This document shows, piece by piece, positions 11,385 through 22,158 of a DNA stretch of 64,000 nt. How positions within the stretch are numbered: the first letter of the stretch is position 1; each line of letters opens with the position of its first letter. The translations under genes and the position numbers were made by a program. The stretch covers positions 11,980,150-12,044,149 of the forward strand of contig NC_080042.1 of assembly GCF_012489685.1 (NCBI RefSeq). Reading direction: 5' to 3'. Below the pieces are notes generated by a model. The model did not search any database. It was given only the letters and a program-made list of their open reading frames with translations, and was not told the DNA's origin. The DNA comes from Lotus japonicus. Taxonomy: Eukaryota; Streptophyta; Magnoliopsida; Fabales; Fabaceae.

Positions 11385-14300
11385 TCAAGGCTTGGAAGTT
11401 GAGGGAAGGTTGTCCATCAGATACTTCATGATTGCTTCCATTTTGCTTGAGGACTCCTGAATTTGCTTGCTTTGCTCATTCTGAACACGTCCTTGTTGCT
11501 CAACCATCAGAAATAACCTCTGCTGATCATCCTGAATCCTGTCAATCCGGGCAGCAAGAATAGCAACTTCTGGAGCTGGAGCTGAGGTAGGAACTTCTGG
11601 AGCTTGTGTATGAGTAGCAACTTCAGCCTCTGTAGACATTGCAGTCTCAACTTGAATTGGCCCTTGCTTCTCAACTTCATTAACATATGCATCCTCCAGA
11701 ATGACTATACTGTCAGAGCTTTCTTCTGCAACCTCTGCTGCAAGCATCTCAGCATCTTCTAAGGTACATTCAGAGACAACACATGGTCTTTCAGCCATAG
11801 CTCTTCTCAAGGGCTCACAAACCCTGTGCAGCACTCTCTGCCTTTGCTCATAGGCCCTCTCAGAAGCATCATGAGTTCTTAGTCGTTTCTCCCTGCTAAG
11901 CTGCTTCTGAAGTTCCTGAACTTTGCCTTCTAACCATCTTTCAAAGGCAGACCATAGACCATCCACAAGAGAGGCATCAAACTGATTATCAGTCACCTGA
12001 TATAACCATTTCAGTCTTCTGGTGGCATCTTCAGAAAACTCCTGAATGAGTTGAGTAAGATTCTGTGGTTGGAAGGAGGTGGCCAGGGTCAGAACAGGCT
12101 GAGGAGTTCTGGCAGCATTGGAGCTTGAAGCATGGGAGCTATCAGGTCTTGGTTGCTTAGAGGGAGTAGAATCAATCTCATGATCCTTCTCAATGCCTGA
12201 ATGATCTGATTCATCCATGTGCTCAGCTTCAGAGATCGTTTCAGGTCTTTGCCTTGAGGTGGCAGTCTTCTCTGGTGAAGTGAAACTCAGATCCTGTGAG
12301 TTGACTGCAGAATAGTTGGACAAAGACACATAGGAAGTTTCAGGAACGTCTTGAAGCTGGTCTTCAAAGTTGGAAGCTACTTGTTGAAGAGGCTCCACAT
12401 TGAAGGGCGGTTCAAGAATCTGAACATCATCATCATCCTCTTTTGCTACCTCAGCAGGGATCTCACCAGGGATCTCACCAGTCTGGGTTATGAGGAGGGT
12501 GTGTGAAGTCGATGAAGGTTTGGGATTGAAGTGTTGAACCAGGGTTCGGAGAGTAGCCTCACTTTGAACAATACCTTGGATGAAGGGATTGAAAGGAGGT
12601 ACAGGTGCAGTTGTGGTAGATGTGGAGAAGGTGTGGATTGGAATGGAAGGGATGGCTGTGGTAGCTGTTTGGATGGTTGATTTAGGAGCTTGTGTTTCAG
12701 CTTGTGTTTCAGGTTGAGTGGGTGCTGTTTGGTTTGAGGTAGGCATGGAGGTAGATATAGGCAGGGGTTGTTCAGGTATAACTACTAAAGCAGAATCAGA
12801 GTTAATGCTTTCAGTAATTACCTTACTTGGACTTCTGATGGATGTGGATCTGGTGAGTTGTGCAGCCCTGGCAGGATCAGAAGTGCGTTTTGATCTTCTT
12901 TCCCTTTGTGCTTCTGAAGCAGGGTCAGATGCCTGCTGTGATTCTGCCTCTTTTTGCTGAAGTGGACCTTTCAGAGGCAGTTTCCTTCTCCTCACCAAGT
13001 GCACTTCGTCAGAGTCTGTGGATTCTTCAGCGTCTGAGGATTCCCTTATACCCTGAAGCACATTCTGGATGATCTCATGGTCATCCTGCTCATCTTCTTC
13101 CTCAACAATAACTTTTCTCCTCTTGGCTAGAGGAACATCATCATCTTCAGTCTCCTCACCGGAGGAGTCTTCCCATGAGTCTTCAGAGCTTTCAGATTTA
13201 GATACTTGACGTGATTGAACTGAGGTTCTCTTAGAAAGTCTTTCAGGAGAGGGTTCCCTGATGACCACAGTCTTGGATGCAGCTTTCTTCTTTGTAGGTT
13301 CCTCCGTCAGAATCCCTTTGCCCTTAGGATCTGAAGGCTTGCTGCTTGTTGCCCTCCTTGATTTCCTTGTTGCCAACTTAGGGGGACTTTCAGGAAGTGT
13401 TTTGACAAACTCCTCAAGAGTGATAGGATCTCCTTGTCTTCTGAGCATTCTCACATACTCCAGAATACATGCTGGATTATCCTTTTTGGACCACAGAGGA
13501 AAATCATCAATAGGGTAGTTCCTCTGACGAACTTCATCAGAAGTGTCTTCTCTGGGAACAACTTGAACTTTCTCAATGATCTGCATTTTCTTCAACTTTG
13601 TTCCATTGAGAGCATCGCCAATAGACATGGCCAGATCTTCATGAAGTCCAATCTCTGACAGAGTCTTGACAAGCTTATTCTGGACGAAGATATCTGACAG
13701 CAGCCTTCCATACGGAATGTAAGAAATGAACCTCTTGTTCTCAGAACCAGTTGTGGTCCTTGATTTCTCAACGCATTCCTTCAGATAATTGAAGAGCAGG
13801 AATGGCAAACATATAGGCTCACCTATAGAAATGTAGTACATGATTACCTTTTGAGTTGCATTCAGGTAATCAGTTCCTCCAGTTCTGGGGTGAATGCATT
13901 GAATGAAGATCTTCTGCCAAATCTTCATCTGAGGCTTCAAGTCCTTTATGTTGTACTTGGTTTTCTCCTGAGACCAGTTATCATAAAGCGCCTTGTTGAC
14001 CACGTTCCTCATTCCAGGAACATTTGCATCAACGTTTTTAATCATTTTACCTTGCTGGAACTCCATACCCAGCAGCTTCGCAATGGATTCTTCTGAAATC
14101 ACGATTTTCTTGTCCAACACATGAGAGACGACGTAGTAGTCTTTGCAAACTGCGTTTTTCCAGAACTCTTCAACTAATTTGTGATAGATCGGACCACAGA
14201 GCCTGTTGAAGTAGCCAGACCACCCTTGCAAGTTGACTTGATCCCTGATGTCGAACCCATGTTCAGCTAGGTTGTCAAAATCAACTCTTGCTTCACAGCA

Positions 14301-14453
14301 CACATTCAGTTCTTCTGCTTTCTTGACACATGTGACTACATTTGGCGCATTCAGAATCTTCTGTGCTTCTTCAAATCTTTGATTCTCTTGTTCTTCAGTA
14401 GTTTTTTTTGAAGAGGCAGATACATTTGCCTTGGGTTTCCTCGATTTGCCCAT
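11385..14453 (-). CDS. E3 ORF3, env-like / putative plant transposon protein (1,022 aa)
   Basis: The start was placed at the ATG at 14453 (MGKSRKPKANVSASSKK); an in-frame ATG at 14546 would add 31 residues. Layout: a basic N-terminus; a globular domain over roughly residues 25-380 (LQGWSGYFNRLCGPIYHKLV, WQKIFIQCIHPRTGG, YYISIGEPICLPFLLFNYL) resembling the plant-transposon-protein domain of SIRE ORF3s; a long Ser/Thr/Pro/Glu-rich, low-complexity middle with basic KRRK clusters; and a helical C-terminal part (LSREKRLRTHDASERAYEQRQ, ARIDRIQDDQQRLF). It is fully open, unusually well preserved beside the damaged gag. Its role is unknown; an envelope function was proposed for SIRE1 of soybean, but no signal peptide or clear membrane anchor is visible here. 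Confidence 0.8.
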   Translation of the reverse strand: MGKSRKPKANVSASSKKTTEEQENQRFEEAQKILNAPNVVTCVKKAEELNVCCEARVDFDNLAEHGFDIRDQVNLQGWSGYFNRLCGPIYHKLVEEFWKNAVCKDYYVVSHVLDKKIVISEESIAKLLGMEFQQGKMIKNVDANVPGMRNVVNKALYDNWSQEKTKYNIKDLKPQMKIWQKIFIQCIHPRTGGTDYLNATQKVIMYYISIGEPICLPFLLFNYLKECVEKSRTTTGSENKRFISYIPYGRLLSDIFVQNKLVKTLSEIGLHEDLAMSIGDALNGTKLKKMQIIEKVQVVPREDTSDEVRQRNYPIDDFPLWSKKDNPACILEYVRMLRRQGDPITLEEFVKTLPESPPKLATRKSRRATSSKPSDPKGKGILTEEPTKKKAASKTVVIREPSPERLSKRTSVQSRQVSKSESSEDSWEDSSGEETEDDDVPLAKRRKVIVEEEDEQDDHEIIQNVLQGIRESSDAEESTDSDEVHLVRRRKLPLKGPLQQKEAESQQASDPASEAQRERRSKRTSDPARAAQLTRSTSIRSPSKVITESINSDSALVVIPEQPLPISTSMPTSNQTAPTQPETQAETQAPKSTIQTATTAIPSIPIHTFSTSTTTAPVPPFNPFIQGIVQSEATLRTLVQHFNPKPSSTSHTLLITQTGEIPGEIPAEVAKEDDDDVQILEPPFNVEPLQQVASNFEDQLQDVPETSYVSLSNYSAVNSQDLSFTSPEKTATSRQRPETISEAEHMDESDHSGIEKDHEIDSTPSKQPRPDSSHASSSNAARTPQPVLTLATSFQPQNLTQLIQEFSEDATRRLKWLYQVTDNQFDASLVDGLWSAFERWLEGKVQELQKQLSREKRLRTHDASERAYEQRQRVLHRVCEPLRRAMAERPCVVSECTLEDAEMLAAEVAEESSDSIVILEDAYVNEVEKQGPIQVETAMSTEAEVATHTQAPEVPTSAPAPEVAILAARIDRIQDDQQRLFLMVEQQGRVQNEQSKQIQESSSKMEAIMKYLMDNLPSTSKP

Positions 14454-14877
14454 GATTCTCAGAGAATGAGGTTTAGGGTTTAGAGAGAAAGGGGAAATGT
14501 TGGAGGGAGGAGTATGAATGAATGCAATGCACACGAAGAGTTTCAAACCGTAAGTGTAAGTGAGTGGAAGATCGTGTGTGATAGTGCATATAGTGGGTTT
14601 AATGGTAACCGTTGACAGTTTTAAGAAATTAAAGGCAAAATCAACGGTTATAAAATAGATAGTCTGAAAATAGCATAGTAGAGGAGAGTAGGCATCATCA
14701 TTATAGCAGATATACCACGCGACTCAAGGAACTATGGCACAAATGAAGTGACACGTGTATTGTTGCCAACCACAGAAGGTTAACCAGTGGGTTAAGTGCT
14801 TCTGATCGGGTAACTTCTGAAAGAGGTAACATCTGATGACTTCAGAGGTACCATGGTCAGAAGTTCTGAAGAAAACC
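14454..14877 (-). other. E3 spacer between pol and ORF3
   Basis: Leader-like non-coding sequence of ~424 bp between the pol stop and the ORF3 ATG. Nothing further is recognised. Confidence 0.4.
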
Positions 14878-17800
14878 TTACTCTGGACAAAAATCCATGT
14901 TCAGGTTTTCAAGAATAAATAAAAACCTATCTTCTGCTAAGGGCTTAGTGAAAATATATGCCCACTGATGGTCAGTATCAACATACTCTAATGATAGAGT
15001 GCTCTTCTGAACATGATCACGAATATAATGATACTTTACCTCTATATGCTTTGCTCTTGAGTGTAGAATCGGGTTCTTGCTGAGTGAGATAGCAGCTGTG
15101 TTGTCACAGTAAATAGGAACCTTCTTCAGAGACAAACCATAATCCTCCAGATGATTCTTCATCCATATGGTTTGTGTACAGCATGTGGCAGCTGAGACAT
15201 ACTCTGCTTCAGCAGTTGATAGAGCAATTGTGTTCTGTCTCTTGCTTGACCATGTGACAAGATTAGATCCAAGGAAATGGCAGCTTCTAGAAGTGCTTTT
15301 CCTTTCCACTCTATCTCCAGCAAAGTCAGCATCACAAAAGCCTGAAAGTGTATACTCTGATGTTTTTCTATACATCAAGCCAAGGTTAGTGGTTCCTTTC
15401 AGATATTTGAGGATCCTCTTAACAGCAGTTAAGTGAGTCTCTCTAGGATCTGATTGGAATCTAGCACAGAGATGCACACTAAACAATATATCAGGTCTAG
15501 AGGCAGTTAAGTAAAGAAGAGAGCCTATCATTCCACGATAGAGCTTCTGACAAACCTTAGAGGAAACTTCCTCTTTCTCAAGAATGCATGTTGGATGCAT
15601 TGGAGTCTTAGAGATGTTGCAGTCACTCATGTTGAACTTCTTCAGAAGTTCCAATGTGTACTTCTTCTGATGGATATAGGTTACTCCTGGTGGTTGATCT
15701 ATTTGAATTCCCAGGAAGTATTTGAGTTCTCCCATCATGCTCATTTCGAATTCGGCCTGCATCAACTTAGAAAATTCCTTGCACAAGGAGGGATTAGCAG
15801 AACCAAAGATGATGTCATCAACATAAATCTGAACTATAAGAATATCATTCATATAGGTTCTGCAGAAGAGAGTATTGTCACCTTTACCCCTTACAAACTC
15901 ATTCTGTAGAAGAAAGGAGCTGAGCCTTTCGTACCACGCTCTGGGAGCTTGTTTCAATCCATAGAGTGACTTCTTGAGCTTGTAAACATGATCTGGATAT
16001 TTGTCATCTTCAAAGCCAGGAGGTTGTTTGACATACACTTCTTCTGAAATGTAGCCATTGAGGAAGGCACTCTTGACATCCATCTGATGGAGGGTGATGT
16101 TGTGATTTACTGAGAAGGAGATCAGTAGCCTTATAGCTTCAAGCCTTGCTACAGGAGAAAAAGTCTCAGTGTAATCAATCCCTTCTTGTTGACTGTAGCC
16201 TTGAGCCACCAGTCTCGCCTTGTTTCTTGTTACTTCTCCTTTTTCATTCAGCTTGTTTCTGAACACCCACTTGGTTCCTATGACATGGAAACCTTTGGGT
16301 TTAGGCATTAAGGTCCATGCATCATTCTTGGTGAACTGATCTAGCTCTTCTTGCATTGCCAGAATCCAGCCTTTGTCCTCAAGAACTTCATCAACTGATT
16401 TGGGCTCAATGAGAGAGACAAGTCCCTTCAGACTCAGAAGAGTCTCTTCTGAAGGTTTGAGCATAGACCTGGTTCTGACGGGAGCATCTTTGTTGCCAAT
16501 GATCAGTTCTTCTGGATGTGAAGCAACTATTCTTTTCTTCTTCTGAAGTTGATCAGAAGTTGTTGGAGCATCTTCAGATGCTTCTGCCTCTGGAGCAACA
16601 TCCTCTGAGTTGTTCTTCGGTTGATTTGCCTCTGAACAATCAATGCTTAAATCTGCAAATCTTTCAAACAGCTTTGACTTTTCTGAGCCAAGCTTATCAT
16701 CAAATCTAATCTGGATAGATTCCTCAACAGTTTGATGAATAATATTATAAATTCTAAAACCTTTAGATCTTTCAGAATAACCAAGAAAATAACATTTTAA
16801 AGCTTTAGAGTCGAATTTACCCAATTGCTCCTTAGTGTTGAGCATATAGCAACAGCTTCCAAAAGGATGGAAGTAAGAAATATCAGGTTGTCTTCCTTTG
16901 CATAGCTCATAGGGAGTTTTCTCCAGAATTGGTCTAATGGATATTCTGTTCTGGATGTAGCATGCAGTGTTGATTGCTTCTGCCCAGAAGTGCTTGGCCA
17001 TACTTGATTCTTGCATCATGGTGCGAGCCATCTTCTGAAGAGTTCTATTCTTTCTTTCAACTACTCCATTTTGTTGAGGATTACGAGGACAGGAGAAGTT
17101 ATGAGAGATTCCTTGGGAGTTGAATAATTCTTCAAAAGCTTTGTTCTCAAATTCTCCACCATGGTCACTTCTGACAGTAATCACAGAAGATTGAAACTCC
17201 TTCTGAACTAGGGTAATGAAGTTGGTAAACACAGTGTGTGTTTCATCTTTGTGCCTTAGGAACTTTACCCATGTCCACCTGCTGTAGTCATCTACAATGA
17301 CTAACCCATACTTCTTTCCTCCAATGGATTCAGTCTTTACTGGTCCAAAAAGATCAATGTGAAGTAGCTCAAGGGATCTTGTTGTAGATACCACATTCTT
17401 TGCTTTAAATGGCTTCTTGGTGAATTTTCCCTTCTGACAAGCTTCACATAGAGCCTCTGATGAGTACTTCAGACGAGGCAATCCTCTGACAAGGTTTAGC
17501 TTGCTAAGTTGAGAGATTTTCCTGAGACTAGCATGTCCTAGACGTCTGTGCCAGATCCATTGCTCATCATTAACTAACATGAGACACTTGACCTTCTGAG
17601 ATAGCAGTTCAGAAGATCTGATTTTGTAAATATCATTTTTCCTCTTCCCAGAAAATAAAACAGATCCATCTGTTTGACTAACAGCTTTGCATCCGGTTTG
17701 ATTGAAGATCACATCGTAACCTTTGTCAGCAATTTGGCTTATGGAAAGCAAGTTGTGAAATAATCCTTCCACCAGAAGTACATCATTGATAACTGGAATT

Positions 17801-18060
17801 TTTCCATCTCCTATAGAGCCTTTTCCAATGATTTTCCCTTCTGGTTTCCTCCAAAGCCAACGTCTCCTCCTGACTTAAGCGGTGTCAGTTCTTGGAATAT
17901 AGACCTTGTGCCCGTCATGTGTCGCGAGCATCCACTGTCCAGGTACCATGACAGGTGTCTTAACTGAGCTGCATAAGATGTCTGCAACAGGAATAATTTT
18001 TGTCTTAGGTACCCATATCTTGGGTCCTTTCTTGTTAGTTTTCCCAGAAGTTCTTGGAAC
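14878..18060 (-). pseudogene. E3 pol: protease, integrase, reverse transcriptase, RNase H (one frame break)
   Basis: Protease motif WYLDSGCSRHMTG is encoded around 17900-17960 in a frame that closes at 17811. From about 17838 the same protein continues in the gag frame and stays open to 14878 (964 codons from 17772, where the first in-frame codon is GTG, so no new start is implied). Integrase: HHCC (WHRRLGHASL, CEACQKGKF) and DDE residues (LLHIDLFGP, RSDHGGEFE, QQNGVVERKNR). Reverse transcriptase: YVDD at residues 650-653 counted from 17772. RNase [26 protein letters not shown]. The domain order is copia-type. The break lies at an AAGGGAAAATC run where homologous E1 has one more A, so a single-base loss is the simplest cause. 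Confidence 0.85.
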
Positions 18061-19749
18061 TTTGGGTGCAGCAGGAGGATAATGCATAGGAACCTGAGTA
18101 TAGTATCTAGACATTTCAAGTTTGAACTTTCCCTTTGGTTTCACCACCTTTGGTTTAACCTTCTCTGGAATGACAGTGCCAGCGGGAACGAAATGCTTAT
18201 GCAATGGTTTGCGTTTGGGCTCAGATGACTCATCTCTCATGGATTGAGAGTAGCCAAGGCCACTTTTCCCATTTCTGCTCATGCCATAGATCATTGAAGC
18301 CATAAGACTTCTGTCTATGCCCTTTGCAAGGAACTTTTGAAACGCTTTCTCATACTTTGTCTCATACTTAACATCAGACGATGCAAGTTGATCTTCTAAC
18401 ACATCATTTTTAGCACGAAGAACAGCGTTGTCATTAACAAGAGTATAGTTTTCTTCCATGAGTTCAGAGACTGACTTCTCATGAACTTCTGAAGCGCTAT
18501 TTTTGACAGCATACTTTCTCTTAAGCTCTTTATATTTACTTACTAAAACATCATGTTTCTTCATTATTTTAGATAGTGCAGTTCTTAGTTCAGATGGAGA
18601 AAAATTAGAGAATACCTCATCGTCATTCTCAGAGTCTGAGTCATCTTCTGAAGCTTCAGTACCTCTGCTGGTGGTAGCCATCAGAGCCTCCACAGCTTCA
18701 TCTTCTTCTGACTCAGCTTCATCAGAATCAGTTGCATCAAAGGTTATGAGAGCTTTCTTCTTGAAGACTTTTCTTGGTCTCTTGTCTTTCTTAAGCTTGG
18801 GACAGTCACTCTTGTAGTGCCCAGATTCCTTGCACTCGAAGCAAGTGACTTCCTTTCCAGATGATTTCTTCTGACCAGATGAAGATTCATATTTTCCTGA
18901 ACTCTTCTTTGGTCCTTTGCTTTTGCTATGTCTGTTCTTCCAGAGTTTGCTTAATCTCTTTATGAAAAGAGATAGCTCTTCATCACCAGACGCATCTGAT
19001 AGCTCTTCAGAGGAATCTTCCTCTTCTGCCTGATAGGCTTTTGCTTTGTCAGACTTTGACTTAAGAGCAATAGATTTGTCTTTCTTCTGAGGCTTGTCCT
19101 CCTTGATTTCAATCTCATGACTTCTGAGATGACTCACGAGTTCTTCTAACTTCAATGAGTTCAGATTCCTGGAGAGTTTCAGTGCAGTGACAAAAGCTCT
19201 CCACTCCTTAGGCAAACTTCTGATGATCTTCTTGACATGATCACCAGTAGAGTAGCCCTTGTTTAGTACTCTGATTCCAGCAATCAGAGTTTGAAACCTT
19301 GAGTACATCTCCTCAATGGTTTCACCAGATTCCATCTTAAACTGCTCATATTGTTGTATGAGAGCAAGAGCCTTGGTTTCCTTGACCTCTTCATTTCCTT
19401 CATGCGTCATGACCAAGGAGTCAAAGATGGATTTAGCTGTTTCTTTGTCAGAGATCTTCTCATACTCAATATATGATATTGAGCTGAATAGCATGGACTT
19501 TGCCTTGTGATGATCCTTGAAACGCTTCTTCTGAGCGTCAGTCATTTCAGAACGGGGGATCTTCACTCCTGAAGCATCTACTGGATCAGTATAGCCTTCA
19601 ATGACCATATCCCAGAGATCTGGTTCAGTGCCAAGGAAATAACATTCTTTTCTATCTTTCCAGTACTCAAACTTTTCACCATCAAAGATTGGTGCTCTGA
19701 GTTGATTGTTGTTGTTGTTGTTGTCAGCGGAAGTATTGGCTTAGGCCAT
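17875..19749 (-). pseudogene. E3 gag (624 codons, stop at codon 3)
   Basis: The gag ATG at 19749 is followed by GCC then TAA (19743-19741). The rest of the frame is open to 17875; the next in-frame ATG is codon 48 (19608, MVIEGYTDPV). By comparison with E4 gag (MATTNETQ...) the upstream ATG is the family start, so codon 3 is a nonsense mutation or a reduced-translation state. Visible parts: UBN2/retrotransposon gag helix region (GEKFEYWKDRK, IRSLPKEWRAFVTALKLSRN), acidic linker, one zinc knuckle CFECKESGHYKSDC, further acidic and coiled regions, and a C-terminal region (KIWVPKTKII) overlapping the protease frame by roughly 200 bases. Confidence 0.8.
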
Positions 19750-19813
19750 CGTTTGTTTTTCACACAAGGTTCTGGATCACTGAACACTGTTAGGTGTTTA
19801 AATCAGAACCGGA

Positions 19814-19825
19814 GCTCTGATGCCA
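19814..19825 (-). promoter_or_regulatory. E3 primer-binding site
   Basis: Minus strand TGGCATCAGAGC, two bases downstream of the LTR end. It differs by one base from TGGTATCAGAGC, the usual plant site complementary to initiator methionine tRNA, which is present unchanged in E4. Confidence 0.85.
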
Positions 19826-19827
19826 AT

Positions 19828-21074
19828 TGAAGGTGCGAAAAACACTAGAAAGGGAGGGTTTGAATAGAGTTTTTGAATAAATAGTAAACTTTTTGTTTCT
19901 TTTCGAAAACTCAAAGATAAGAACTAGGTGCTGAAGTATAAGAAGTAAAGCACACAAGTATTTTATCCTGGTTCACTTGAGATAAAAGCTCAAGTTAATC
20001 CAGTCCACCTGTGAAGGTGATTTCTTCCTTCTTCTGATGAAGGCAATCCACTAAAATCAATGAGTGTTACAACTGCACTTGCAACCTGCTAAGTGACTAA
20101 AAATACACTGATTTTCTCACTAGTATCCTCTTAAGAAGCTGATCTACCGATCCTCTTAAGACTAGCTAAACACTGAATTAGCCTTGATTCAGTTCACTTA
20201 AGATCCGACCAACCTTGGTCTCTTAAGAAACTTTACAATGGGATGTAAAAGGTTTCGGGTTTACAATGAGTGCTTCTAATAAGCTGATAGTAAACTCAGA
20301 TGTTTAAGAACAGTGAAGAATTAATGCTAAGAGAATAGGTTCGTATGTGTTGAATGTTTTCAGCAAAGTTTCTTAGTCTCTTTCTTCTTTCTTCAGCCTT
20401 TATATACTCCAAGACTTGTGATGTAGCCGTTGCTAGGGTTTTAACCGTTGGAGTGGCAATTCTGTAATATCAGACTGCTAGGCTGTACAAGGTAGGTGGC
20501 GGACAGACTGAGACTTGTACGTCGTTGTACTGTGATAGTGACCTGTCCTTTCACCAGTTGACTTGAGATCTGAAGGCTTCAGATGAACGTTGGTGAAGCT
20601 TCTGATCATCGTCAGACTGAAGCTACTGAAGCTTGGATTCTTCTGACCTTGCAACTTCTGCTTCTGAACAAGTTCCTCAGAACTTCTGATCGTCAGAGCT
20701 AGAATAGCTTGGGTCTTCAGAGCCAACTTCTTGCCAGTCTTCAGAACTTGAGTCTTTTGCTTCTGGACCGTTCCACTGGAACATCTGGTCTTCAGAACTT
20801 CTGACTCTGGTTCTTCAGATCCTCTTGAGAGCTTGTATCTTCAGAACTTCTGAAGGATTTGCCACTGTTCTGAACGAACATGGTACGCTTTAAAGCTCTC
20901 TTTTTAGTATCCCTTAGTTCTTCTTCTGAATGGATAGACTTGGGTCAGATTCAGAACCTGTTTGTCACAACTAAGAAGACAAACGTTAGGGTACCACAAT
21001 TGTTCATCATCACAAACCTTAATGTAATCATCAAAACATAGTGATGCAACCACTGATCAAAACTTGATCTTACA
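19828..21074 (-). repeat. E3 5' LTR (1,247 bp), complete
   Basis: Read on the minus strand it starts TGTAAGATCAAG and ends GCACCTTCA, next to the primer-binding site. U3 is packed with variants of TTCAGAACTTCTGA. A TATA box (minus strand TATATAAA) lies at 20399-20406, giving an element promoter directed into gag. Confidence 0.9.
20399..20406 (-). promoter_or_regulatory. TATA box of E3 5' LTR
   Basis: TATATAAA within TTGGAGTATATAAAGG on the minus strand. The same TTGGAGTATA context occurs in E2 and, as TTGGAGTATAAATAGAGG, in E4. The transcript would start roughly 30 bases downstream. Confidence 0.65.
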
Positions 21075-22086
21075 AAGTCACCATCAGACTTTTCTTGGTC
21101 TTGAAGTGCTTCTTTGGCCTCTTGTCCCTTTTCAGTTTTGGACAGTCACTCTTGTAGTGCCCTGATTCTTTGCACTCGAAGCATGTGACTTCCTTAATTG
21201 AGGACTTCTTCTGGCCTGAGGATTCAGACTTTCCTTTGGCCTTTCCAGAGCCTTTGTACTTGCTCTGCCTGTGCTTCCAGATACGGTTGAGCCTTTTTGA
21301 AATCAGAGTCAACTCATCTTCATCAGAATCTTCTGATGCTTCTTCAGATTCTTCTGCTTCAGCTTGGAGAGCTTTTGACTTCTCAGATTTAGCCTTTTCA
21401 GATTTGGATTTCAAAGCTATAGATTTCTTCCTCTGATCTTGCATCTCTGAGCGCTTCAGCTCATGACATTTCAGAATGCTGATGAGTTCTTCTAAACTCA
21501 TACGCTCAACATCTCTTGTAAGCTCTATTGAAGTCACTAAAGGCATCCAGCTTTCAGGAAGACTTCTGATGACCCTTATGACATGATCTTTTGTAGTGTA
21601 GCTTTTGTTGAGAGGTCTTATTCCAGCTACCAGCAACTGAAATCTGGAAAACATGTCCTCTATGGACTCGTTGGGCTCCATGATGAAGGACTCATACTTC
21701 TGGATCAAGGACAACGCCTTTGATTCTTTGACTTTCTTGTTTCCTTCATGAGACATCTTCAAGGATTCAAAGATGCCCTTGGCAAACTCACGATGTGTAA
21801 TCTTCTGGTACTCTTCATAGGAAATGGCACTCAGAAGAATAGCTCTAGCTTTGTGATGTTGTGAGTAAAGCTTCTTTTGTTCACCAGTCATCTCTGATCT
21901 GGAGATTTTCTTGCCTTCTTCATCAACTGGACGCTCATAGTCATCCACAATAATATCCCAGAGATCTGCATCGAAGCCCAGAAAGAAACTCTCAATTCTA
22001 TCTTTCCAATATTCGAACCTTTGACCGTCGAACATGGGAGGCTTTGCATTGTAACCATCTTTTTGCGTTTCATTGGTGGTAGCCAT
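21075..22086 (-). pseudogene. E4 gag, 3'-truncated by E3 insertion
   Basis: Clean ATG at 22086 (MATTNETQKDGYNAKPPMFD). It carries the UBN2-type gag region (FEYWKDRIESFF, VIRSLPESWMPLVTS), a Lys/Glu-rich linker and the zinc knuckle CFECKESGHYKSDC near residue 310. The frame runs straight into the E3 LTR after KKSLMVT, adding one foreign residue before a stop. It is homologous to E3 gag over its whole length and shows what the intact N-terminus looks like. Family role: assembles the virus-like particle and binds element RNA. Confidence 0.9.
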
Positions 22087-22144
22087 TGTTTTTCACACCG
22101 GCCCGGATCACTGAACACTGTTAGGTGTGGTAATCAGAACTTGC

Positions 22145-22156
22145 GCTCTGATACCA
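22145..22156 (-). promoter_or_regulatory. E4 primer-binding site
   Basis: Minus strand TGGTATCAGAGC, the standard plant initiator-methionine-tRNA site, two bases downstream of the LTR end at 22159. Confidence 0.9.
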
Positions 22157-22158
22157 AT

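Larger units (their letters stand above)
9632..21074 (-). mobile_element. E3: near-complete SIRE/Maximus Ty1/copia retrotransposon (11.4 kb)
   Basis: Read on the minus strand: 5' LTR (21074-19828), primer-binding site, gag, pol, ORF3, polypurine tract, and a 3' LTR cut after 434 bp. The long ORF3 downstream of pol and the CFECKESGHYKSDC zinc knuckle place it in the SIRE lineage. The shared 434 bp of the two LTRs differ at about four positions by eye, so insertion was recent. It interrupts the gag gene of the older element E4 at 21074/21075. The gag start and the protease junction have lesions, so autonomy is doubtful. Confidence 0.9.

Noticed and set aside
12718..14096. Several plus-strand frames of 70-85 codons
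   Set aside because: Shadows of the minus-strand ORF3 of E3; no independent support.
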